From: Pseudobdellovibrionaceae bacterium
GTDB taxonomy: Bacteria > Bdellovibrionota > Bdellovibrionia > Bdellovibrionales > JAMPXM01
NCBI GenBank assembly: GCA_913776405.1
Contig: CAJYOV010000504.1
Location: 1 to 5,172 of the forward strand
DNA length: 5,172 nucleotides
Direction of reading: 5' to 3'
A program made the translations under genes and the position numbers. This document shows, in pieces, positions 1-4,870 of this stretch; position 1 is the stretch's first letter; every line of letters starts with the position of its first letter. A model generated the notes under the pieces. It searched no databases and had not been told where the DNA came from. It was given only the letters and a program-made list of their open reading frames with translations.

Positions 1-197
1 GCTACGAGCGCGTGATTAAGACATACCCGAACTTAGGGTTTGATCCAGAGGCCCTTTACGGTGCAGCTTCCTGCTCGTTCAAGGCAGGCGAACGCGATCG
101 CGGCAACCAACACTTGAAGAACCTTTACAGCCTTTACCCATCCTCTAACGAAGCGAAGAGAGCGAAAGATGAATTCAAGACATCTGGGCAAAACTGA
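1..197 (+). CDS. C-terminal end of a TPR protein, CpoB/YbgF- or BamD-like (5' truncated by window edge)
   Basis: Only the last 64 residues are present: the frame is open from base 3 and stops with TGA at 195-197. The visible part reads as one and a half helical repeats of the TPR type. A YERVIKTYPN segment is followed by a helix with EALYGAASCSFKAGE, then a second repeat ending YPSSNEAKRAKDEF. The pattern of Tyr-Pro at the end of one helix and Glu-Ala at the start of the next is typical of the C-terminal repeats of CpoB (YbgF, the Tol-Pal associated periplasmic coordinator). It also occurs in BamD and in many other TPR proteins. Whether the protein is exported cannot be told, because the N-terminus lies outside the window. 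Its 3' end overlaps the start of the next TPR gene by 29 bp in another frame, so the two are almost certainly co-transcribed. The TPR class is fairly sure; the specific family is a guess. Confidence 0.75.
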   Translation, partial: YERVIKTYPNLGFDPEALYGAASCSFKAGERDRGNQHLKNLYSLYPSSNEAKRAKDEFKTSGQN

Positions 198-915
198 AAT
201 CGCTGAGCTTCTGGAGACCACGCGCGAACATTTCCGCGAAGGAAATTACCGCGTTGCCGAATCGCTCCTTCAGCAGCTGATGTTGAGCGACGGCAAAAAT
301 CCCGAAGTCTTCCACATGATGGCTACGATCTATTACGATCAAGGCAAGTTCAATAAAGCGATTCGTACGTTCCGCCGCGCGCTTGAGATCGACCCGACGT
401 TCACGGACGCATCGGTTGGCCTCTCAATTATCTTGAACGATCTCGGTCGCTACGATGAAGGCAAAAAAGTATTCGTCGAAGCCCAAGAAGCCCTCGCTCG
501 TAAGAACACGAGCGTCGATTCTTATGCGCAGGAAAAGCTCGCCGTAAAACACGACGAACTCGGCGAAATGTACTTTCAGTACAAGCGCTACGATGAAGCA
601 CTTGAGCAATACCAACGTGCACTCGTTCTTTCGTCTCGTAAGCCTGAACTGAAAATGAAAGTTGTCGAGACATACCTTCGCCGAAATTCAGGCGATGACG
701 CTTCGATGGCGGTTCGTGAACTTAAGAGCTTAACAGCTGAGTACCCGCATTTCATTCCTGCGCGCTTGAAGCTCGGCCTTATGTACTACAACTCACGCAA
801 CGTCGTAGCCGCGATCGAACAATGGGAAACCATTCTTCTTCGCGATCCAGACCATCCGGTCGCTCAAAAGTATCTTCAAATGGCACAAGCTTCAGGCTCG
901 ACGCTTCTCGCGTAA
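169..915 (+). CDS. Tetratricopeptide repeat protein, probably cytoplasmic
   Basis: This 248-residue protein consists almost entirely of TPR helical hairpins, which normally act as a protein-protein interaction scaffold. Recognisable repeats lie at about residues 10-43 (EGNYRVAESLLQQL), 44-77 (MATIYYDQGKFNKAIRTFRR, then ALEIDP), 78-111 (GLSIILNDLGRYDEGKKVF), 125-157 (LGEMYFQYKRYDEALEQYQR) and 195-228 (LGLMYYNSRNVVAAIEQWE). A degenerate helical stretch at 158-194 fills the gap. There is no signal peptide or membrane segment, so a cytoplasmic location is inferred. The ATG at 169 is preceded by a purine-rich stretch (gaagagag) acting as a weak Shine-Dalgarno; the next Met in frame (residue 38) would destroy the first repeat. 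It overlaps the upstream TPR gene by 29 bp and lies 30 bp before the phosphoribosyltransferase gene, which suggests an operon. Nothing in the sequence reveals its partner. Confidence 0.88.
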   Translation: MNSRHLGKTEIAELLETTREHFREGNYRVAESLLQQLMLSDGKNPEVFHMMATIYYDQGKFNKAIRTFRRALEIDPTFTDASVGLSIILNDLGRYDEGKKVFVEAQEALARKNTSVDSYAQEKLAVKHDELGEMYFQYKRYDEALEQYQRALVLSSRKPELKMKVVETYLRRNSGDDASMAVRELKSLTAEYPHFIPARLKLGLMYYNSRNVVAAIEQWETILLRDPDHPVAQKYLQMAQASGSTLLA

Positions 916-928
916 AGCCCAATCACAC

Positions 929-940
929 AAGGACGTAGGA
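929..940 (+). promoter_or_regulatory. Ribosome binding site of the phosphoribosyltransferase gene (two candidate cores)
   Basis: Two Shine-Dalgarno-like cores lie in the 30-bp gap before the ATG at 946: AAGGA at 929-933 (12 nt spacing) and TAGGA at 936-940 (5 nt spacing). Either could serve. They support the ATG at 946 as the start. Confidence 0.6.
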
Positions 941-945
941 TTCAA

Positions 946-1464
946 ATGGCACGCCTCAAAGACAGCATGATCGAGTTTCTCACTCACGGCGAAATCCAAG
1001 AGCTCGTCGAGCGACTCGCAAAAGAAATCGAGATGGACTACCGCGGTAAAGAAATCGTGCACATCTGCCCACTGAAGGGTTCGTGCCTTTTCCTTTCTGA
1101 CTTGGTTCGCAACATCAATCTCCCGCAGCAAATCGACTTCGTTCAAGCCGGCGCGGTCGAGAAAAAAGGCGCAATCCGCCTGATGAAAGACATCTCGGTG
1201 AACATCACAGGCAAACACGTCTTGATCGTTGAAGAGATCATCGACACAGGCCGCACGCTCAGCTTCTTGAAGCAGCGCCTTCTCGCAGGTTCGCCAGCAA
1301 GCTTGAAGATCGTCACTCTTCTCGACAAACCTGCTCGTCGTGAACTTCCAATCAAGCCTGACTACGTCGGCATGACGATCGAAGATCGCTACATGGTCGG
1401 CTACGGCATGGACTCCGAAGAACTCGGCCGTAACTATTCCGACATCTTCTACTTCACTCAGTGA
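946..1464 (+). CDS. hpt: Hypoxanthine/guanine-type phosphoribosyltransferase with an atypical catalytic loop
   Basis: This 172-residue protein has the type I phosphoribosyltransferase fold of the HGPRT family. The family salvages hypoxanthine or guanine with PRPP to give IMP or GMP in the cytoplasm. Visible landmarks: the pyrophosphate-binding LKGS at 43-46; the PRPP signature VLIVEEIIDTGRT at 92-104, with the presumed catalytic base D100; the purine-contacting lysine K128 in LLDKPARR; and the C-terminal VGYGMD at 151-156 with D156 and R162, matching the conserved Asp and Arg after the purine pocket. Length is normal. Two departures are clear. The second acid of the usual VEDIIDTG is Glu (E97). 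The flexible loop that normally carries Ser-Tyr (ASSYG in E. coli Hpt) reads QAGAVEKKGAIRLMKD and is about four residues shorter. The family call is strong; substrate preference, or even full activity, is less certain. It is last in its operon, with a terminator 22 bp after the stop. Confidence 0.9.
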   Translation: MARLKDSMIEFLTHGEIQELVERLAKEIEMDYRGKEIVHICPLKGSCLFLSDLVRNINLPQQIDFVQAGAVEKKGAIRLMKDISVNITGKHVLIVEEIIDTGRTLSFLKQRLLAGSPASLKIVTLLDKPARRELPIKPDYVGMTIEDRYMVGYGMDSEELGRNYSDIFYFTQ

Positions 1465-1486
1465 TTCTTATCGGCGCTTCACACGC

Positions 1487-1534
1487 CTGAAATGAAAAAG
1501 GCGAACCATCTCGGGTTCGCCTTTTTCATTTTAG
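1487..1534. terminator. Bidirectional Rho-independent terminator between convergent genes
   Basis: The arms at 1487-1507 and 1514-1534 pair over 21 bp with a single G-T wobble (1489/1532), around a six-base loop ATCTCG. The core 17 bp (1491-1507 with 1514-1530) is a perfect inverted repeat. The GC-rich centre (GGCGAACC/GGTTCGCC) is flanked by A5 on the left and T5 on the right, so either strand yields a GC stem followed by a U-run. It lies 22 bp after the phosphoribosyltransferase stop and about 64 bp after the stop of the opposing lipoprotein gene. It can therefore terminate both units. Confidence 0.92.
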
Positions 1535-1597
1535 CGAAAGATCGCGTTTCTCACGATCCGACACAACCCCTACCCGACGCTATCCTGCGCCGAACAC

Positions 1598-2479
1598 TTA
1601 CGGCGCGACGGTATCGAACTGGGCTGAGCCGTAGCGAACGATCTTGTCGCCATCCATTAAACGAATGTCGCCGGTGAAGCGAGCCATGCCCTTTTGATCG
1701 GGCGAGCGCTCGAGCAAGAAGACGAACATGCGGCCTGTTGGATTTAGCTCCGCATTCACTTCCGGAATCGCAAAGCTTAAGAGCCTGCGCGCGAGATCGA
1801 AGCTTGCGCCGACGATCTGACCGTTTTCCGTCGAAGGATTGAAAGACGGATACTGAAAGGCAGAAAGCTTCATATTTACAGCGATGCTTTCGCCTGTGTC
1901 CTTGATTTCAAGAACCGAAGTTTTGTCGTTAATCGAGAGCTTGTTCTCTGGCTTATCTGGATTCGGATCGATTAGACGATCAACCTCTTCAGACAAAGCG
2001 CCGATGGCTGCCGCTTTCGGTGCAATTTCTTCGACGATTTTCAAACGACGTGTTTGGTTCTCAGCGCAGGCTTTAATGGCCGCTTGTTCTTCAGGAATTT
2101 CGCTCGACTTCCAGCTTGTGACTTGCTCTTCGAACTCGTCGTATTCGCTGCTCCACTTCGCTACGCATTCCTGAGATTCCCAGGCTGCAGAAAGTTTTCG
2201 CGCTTCAACGTCGAGAGCCATCAAATCAAACTTAATCGCGTCGACTTTCAAAGACGCCGCTTTCACTTTGCGTACAAGCTGACGAATCTCTTCTTCAGAG
2301 AGTTTGTCAGGCCACATGAAAACAGACGCTTGATTGATGACAAACGAGCCGAACGCCGTACCGAACGGCTGGATGCCCTTCGCAATTACCGGCGGCTCGT
2401 TCGATACGCGCTCTTGTTTCACCGAACACGCAGTGATTCCAAGAAGAGAAAGGGCGCAGCAAAAGACTTTTTTAAACAT
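1598..2479 (-). CDS. Predicted lipoprotein of unknown family, partner of the beta-barrel gene
   Basis: I do not recognise the family. I choose the ATG at 2479, not the longer frame, because GAGGAG lies 7 nt upstream and the protein then begins with a clean lipoprotein signal: MFKK, a hydrophobic stretch, and lipobox I15-T16-A17-C18. The product is 293 residues. The residue after the lipidated Cys is Ser, which in enteric bacteria would be compatible with outer-membrane sorting. After a short linker (19-55) comes a charged alpha-helical region (about 60-170) rich in Glu, Lys and Ala, probably a helical hairpin or coiled coil. It contains two further cysteines, C105 and C138, that could form a disulfide. 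The last 110 residues (about 180-293) alternate hydrophobic and polar residues and look like a beta-sandwich. The gene follows the beta-barrel gene by 13 bp. The likely role is a periplasmic-facing lipoprotein working with that barrel, which is inference from position. Confidence 0.85.
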   Translation of the reverse strand: MFKKVFCCALSLLGITACSVKQERVSNEPPVIAKGIQPFGTAFGSFVINQASVFMWPDKLSEEEIRQLVRKVKAASLKVDAIKFDLMALDVEARKLSAAWESQECVAKWSSEYDEFEEQVTSWKSSEIPEEQAAIKACAENQTRRLKIVEEIAPKAAAIGALSEEVDRLIDPNPDKPENKLSINDKTSVLEIKDTGESIAVNMKLSAFQYPSFNPSTENGQIVGASFDLARRLLSFAIPEVNAELNPTGRMFVFLLERSPDQKGMARFTGDIRLMDGDKIVRYGSAQFDTVAP

Positions 2480-2486
2480 CTCTAGT

Positions 2487-2492
2487 CTCCTC
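2487..2492 (-). promoter_or_regulatory. Strong Shine-Dalgarno for the lipoprotein gene, abutting the upstream stop codon
   Basis: Read on the minus strand, GAGGAG lies 7 nt before the ATG at 2479 and immediately follows the TAA stop (2495-2493) of the beta-barrel gene. This fixes the lipoprotein start and suggests translational coupling of the two genes. Confidence 0.85.
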
Positions 2493-3746
2493 TTAGAAGA
2501 ACGATACGAGTTCAAATGCTGTCAGATCTAAGGCTCCGACATTTCGGCCAGCGAACACGCGTGAGTACGCGAGCGACGCTTCAAGAGGAAGTGCGAATTT
2601 TTGCGAGCGGAACAGCGGGATCGTCGAGAACGTGAGACCCACGATGCCTGATTGCATCACTTGCTCTGTGTCCTTCGCGAGATATTGGTAGCGGTCTGGC
2701 GCGTACGCTGAACCCGTGTAGCGGTCTTTCATCTTATATTGAAGACCATAGCCGGTACCGACCGACCAAAGCTTGTGAATACGGTAGCGGCCCCCGAGAG
2801 AAGCACCCATGATATCGCCGTATTTCTCGTTCGTGTTGGCGTCTTTGTCGTTTGAGAGCGTATCGTCGTAAGCGATCGGAACGCGCTTCACTTTCGTTGA
2901 TGCGACTTGGTACGTGTAACCAATTGCACCCGTAAATGTGAAATCCTGATTCGGAATGTAATCGGCAGCAGCACTGACGCCGACATCCCACTGGCCGTCT
3001 CCGCCAGCGATGTCGATGACTTTGTCGACATCTGCAATACGACCTGTTGGCGCAACAATTCGAGGCGAGATCGCAACGGCAAACTTTGGAATCGAAAGAA
3101 CCTGATATTTACCGGCGATCGTCAAATCGCCGATCTCGGTGTGTGATTCGTTTTCGAGTGGCTTGTAGCCGAGATTCGCAATCTTCGTATTTACGACGTT
3201 CTGGAGTGCTGACTCGTATGAGAGAACTTTGTTGTAGAAGCCGCGCTCGTTTGCCATCGAATTCACAGTGTTCTGAAACTGCGAGTTCGAAGCCCAACCG
3301 ACGTTCACATTTAAGTTCGAGTAAATCACTGGTAACGCCATCGCGACCGTCAACTTCTCAGTCACACCGTAAGCGACAATTGGAAGAGTGGTCGTCAAGC
3401 GAGTGTCGACGACACCGCGTGCGACACCGACTGAAGAATCGAGGTCGACACCCATCGATTCGAGACCGCCTTTGAACTGACCGCGCTCAAACCCAGCGGG
3501 TGTCGAGTCGATCAGCTCTTTCCATGTGATCTGCTTGTTAAAGGAGTCACCAAGGGGCGCAATGCTACCGCCCGTTGCATACTTATCCGTAATCTCAGTT
3601 GTGAAACCGCCGACGCGAACGTTACGAACGCCTTTCGGTAAAACTTGTGCCGACTCGAGCGCAAACGGAACAAAGAGTCCGCCCGCATGAGCTTGAGTTG
3701 CCGCAAATGTCGAAAGCGCAGCGAACACGAAAAGAAAACGATTCAT
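2493..3746 (-). CDS. Outer-membrane beta-barrel protein, MetA/phenol-degradation (PF13557)-like transporter type
   Basis: This is a 417-residue exported protein. The start is taken as the ATG at 3746, with AGGTGG 8 nt upstream; a GTG four codons earlier lies inside that ribosome binding site and is rejected. The signal peptide MNRFLFVFAALSTFAATQAHA ends in A-H-A before G22. The mature part is rich in Gly, aromatic residues and alternating hydrophobic/polar strands (for example 115-125, 131-149, 206-232, 252-282, 312-338, 366-376, 386-398), and it ends in Phe (ELVSFF), as outer-membrane barrel proteins commonly do for BAM recognition. The block GDLTIAGKYQV, then PRIVAPTGR, GGDGQWDVGVS and a GAIGYTYQ strand resembles the putative MetA-pathway phenol-degradation outer-membrane family. 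Members are often annotated only as transporters, and their substrates are mostly unknown. An insert at about 150-200 is likely helical or a long loop. It is the first gene of a two-gene unit with the lipoprotein. Barrel identity is well supported; substrate is unknown. Confidence 0.87.
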   Translation of the reverse strand: MNRFLFVFAALSTFAATQAHAGGLFVPFALESAQVLPKGVRNVRVGGFTTEITDKYATGGSIAPLGDSFNKQITWKELIDSTPAGFERGQFKGGLESMGVDLDSSVGVARGVVDTRLTTTLPIVAYGVTEKLTVAMALPVIYSNLNVNVGWASNSQFQNTVNSMANERGFYNKVLSYESALQNVVNTKIANLGYKPLENESHTEIGDLTIAGKYQVLSIPKFAVAISPRIVAPTGRIADVDKVIDIAGGDGQWDVGVSAAADYIPNQDFTFTGAIGYTYQVASTKVKRVPIAYDDTLSNDKDANTNEKYGDIMGASLGGRYRIHKLWSVGTGYGLQYKMKDRYTGSAYAPDRYQYLAKDTEQVMQSGIVGLTFSTIPLFRSQKFALPLEASLAYSRVFAGRNVGALDLTAFELVSFF

Positions 3747-3754
3747 GAGAGTCC

Positions 3755-3760
3755 CCACCT
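3755..3760 (-). promoter_or_regulatory. Shine-Dalgarno of the beta-barrel gene
   Basis: AGGTGG on the minus strand, 8 nt before the ATG at 3746. It decides the start in favour of that ATG, since the upstream in-frame GTG (3758-3756) lies within it. Confidence 0.75.
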
Positions 3761-3768
3761 AGATTCGA

Positions 3769-3792
3769 TCTACTTTCGCCCCAGAAAGTAGA
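3769..3792 (-). promoter_or_regulatory. Leader hairpin immediately upstream of the beta-barrel ribosome binding site
   Basis: TCTACTTTC (3769-3777) and GAAAGTAGA (3784-3792) form a perfect 9-bp inverted repeat around a six-base loop. On the minus strand the hairpin ends 8 nt before the Shine-Dalgarno and has no U-run after it, so it is not an intrinsic terminator. It could be a 5' mRNA structure or a protein-binding inverted repeat near the promoter. I could not place a convincing promoter beside it. Its function is inferred only from position. Confidence 0.55.
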
Positions 3793-3819
3793 CCAAGGGT
3801 TTCAGAATTGACCGGAGAT

Positions 3820-3870
3820 AAAAAAGATCGCTCGAAGAGGCGCGCAGACGCGCGAAATTGCTTCGAGCGA
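3820..3870 (-). terminator. Rho-independent terminator of the TatT-like gene
   Basis: On the minus strand the arms at 3870-3861 and 3837-3828 (TCGCTCGAAG with CTTCGAGCGA) pair perfectly over 10 bp. They enclose a smaller GC hairpin (GCGCG at 3840-3844 with CGCGC at 3849-3853). Directly after the outer stem comes TC and then six T residues (3825-3820). It starts about 35 bp after the TAA of the upstream gene and separates that gene from the beta-barrel unit, which therefore needs its own promoter. Confidence 0.85.
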
Positions 3871-3904
3871 GAGTTAGGCGCCACCCGAGTGACGCCCATC
3901 GAAC

Positions 3905-4765
3905 TTACATCGATTTCAAGAGCTCAGCGGCTTCGCGCTGTGCTGCTTTTGTTTCAGGAGCTGCGCCTGGGTTCAGCGTGTTCGGATCTGCTTTCAAGAA
4001 CTGCTGAAGAAGGTCTTTTGCTTTTGCCGCGTTACCGTTGTCGCGGAGAACTTGAGCGTAGAACACGTTGTTGTAACCGTTCACCGAGTAAACTTGGCCG
4101 GCAGCCAATGTTTTAGAAACGGCAGTTGAGAGGTACTTATCGGCTTTCGCCATGCTACCACCCAAGAGAGCTGGGATTTTGTAGTAGCCAAGACCGAGCG
4201 TGCGGTAAGGGCCGTACTGAGCGATATCTGTTTTGCCGATCTTCGTGAGAAGGTCCATGTTTGTGCGAAGCTCAGGCCATTTACCGAGAGATTGAGCAAC
4301 ACCGCTCGCAGCGCCCCACTGACCGAGGTTGATACCGCGCTGGAACATCGCTTTTGCAACGACGTTGAGTTCTTCATCCGCAAGACCCTTCAAACGAGCA
4401 ACGTCAGCGTCAGAGACGTTGTTTACGTCGTTGATGCCGTAAAGCTTGAGGGCTGCGTCTGCCGCGTTCATGCCTTCTAAGTGTTTTGCGATTTTTACGT
4501 TGTTGTCTGTCGAAACGTTAGCGACGAAGTAGATCGCTTCTGCTTGGCCAGTGAGCGCAACAGCTTTCATGACGTTGCTGACTGATTTGTCGGCTGCAGC
4601 TTGTGCGAAGAGGTTTGCCGCTTCTTGGGCTTTCGCGACGCCTGCGTTGTCGTACTCACGCTGAGCGTAAGCTTGTTCTGCTTGTTGAATTGCTTCGACT
4701 GGAGTTGCCGCTTGTGCGACTGGAGCCATGCATGCAACGAGTGCCGCGATCATTAACGCTTTCAC
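3905..4765 (-). CDS. Exported alpha-helical TPR-type protein, resembling TRAP-associated TatT
   Basis: The start is placed at the GTG (4765-4763), which has a G-rich Shine-Dalgarno (GGGGG) 8 nt upstream and gives a good Sec signal: MKALMIAALVACMAPVAQA cleaved before A20. A longer open frame exists upstream but begins inside the intergenic hairpin, and the ATG four codons downstream lacks a ribosome binding site. The mature protein is almost all helical and Ala-rich, with TPR-like pairs at about 26-55, 66-110, 123-160 and 230-260. The segment 184-213 (YGPYRTLGLGYYKIPALLGG followed by MAKADKYLSTA) resembles the conserved Tyr-rich, LLGG-containing repeat of TatT (PF16811-type) periplasmic TPR proteins linked to TRAP transporters. 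No TRAP genes are visible here, so a transport role is not shown. L9-V10-A11-C12 could read as a lipobox, but the hydrophobic stretch before it is too short. The gene ends at its own terminator. TatT likeness is moderate; generic exported TPR protein is the safe call. Confidence 0.8.
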   Translation of the reverse strand: MKALMIAALVACMAPVAQAATPVEAIQQAEQAYAQREYDNAGVAKAQEAANLFAQAAADKSVSNVMKAVALTGQAEAIYFVANVSTDNNVKIAKHLEGMNAADAALKLYGINDVNNVSDADVARLKGLADEELNVVAKAMFQRGINLGQWGAASGVAQSLGKWPELRTNMDLLTKIGKTDIAQYGPYRTLGLGYYKIPALLGGSMAKADKYLSTAVSKTLAAGQVYSVNGYNNVFYAQVLRDNGNAAKAKDLLQQFLKADPNTLNPGAAPETKAAQREAAELLKSM

Positions 4766-4786
4766 TAGAAAACCCCCATGAAATTT

Positions 4787-4800
4787 CCGGTTTAAACCGG
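4787..4800. repeat. Perfect 14-bp palindrome upstream of the TatT-like gene
   Basis: CCGGTTTAAACCGG is fully self-complementary and lies 22 bp before the GTG start at 4765. With no spacer it cannot form a stable RNA hairpin as a unit, so a dimeric regulator's DNA site is the more natural reading. The TTTAAA centre could also overlap a -10 element, although I see no matching -35. Function is unproven. Confidence 0.5.
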
Positions 4801-4821
4801 GTGTGTGTGGAGGTGCTACCA

Positions 4822-4848
4822 AGGCGGTTTGCCCCTGGCAACCCGCCT
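4822..4848 (-). terminator. Hairpin after rimO, possible terminator or processing structure
   Basis: AGGCGGTTTGCC (4822-4833) and GGCAACCCGCCT (4837-4848) pair over 12 positions with one mismatch, around a three-base loop. It begins 22 nt after the rimO stop on the minus strand. The stem is very GC-rich, but the following bases (TTGGTAGC) are not a U-run. It may be a weak or factor-assisted terminator, or an mRNA 3'-end stabiliser. Read-through into the TatT-like gene is possible. Confidence 0.5.
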
Positions 4849-4870
4849 CTAGAGTGTCTGCGCTACTGCG

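Noticed and set aside
1492..1677. Open frame on the plus strand across the terminator and the end of the lipoprotein gene.
   Set aside because: It is made of terminator hairpin plus the reverse of a real coding region, with no plausible protein features.
2480..2515. Longer start for the lipoprotein (12 extra residues before MFKK).
   Set aside because: It would overlap the barrel gene, would put a charged, Arg-rich segment before the signal peptide and ignores the ideal GAGGAG site before the ATG at 2479.
3047..3475. 142-codon plus-strand frame opposite the barrel gene.
   Set aside because: It has a very high Arg/Ser content, typical of the antisense of a real gene, with no domain signal; the minus-strand barrel explains this region.
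3790..3830. Sigma70 promoter for the barrel/lipoprotein unit.
   Set aside because: No minus-strand pair of -35 and -10 hexamers with 16-18 bp spacing was convincing; candidate matches were too weak to list.
3808..4116. Plus-strand frame starting between the beta-barrel and TatT-like genes.
   Set aside because: It starts inside the intergenic terminator region and continues antisense to a convincing exported protein; its composition is non-protein-like.
4730..4741. Lipobox L-V-A-C in the TatT-like signal peptide.
   Set aside because: The cysteine would be at residue 12, leaving too short a hydrophobic core, whereas the A-Q-A cleavage site at residues 17-19 is a good signal peptidase I site.
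4801..4810. Short GT dinucleotide run as a phase-variable repeat.
   Set aside because: Only about four GT units are present, too few to expect slipped-strand variation, and it lies outside coding sequence.
4766..4822. Extension of the TatT-like frame to 4822 (19 extra residues before the GTG).
   Set aside because: The extension runs through the palindrome and into the post-rimO hairpin, has no ribosome binding site and would precede a complete signal peptide.
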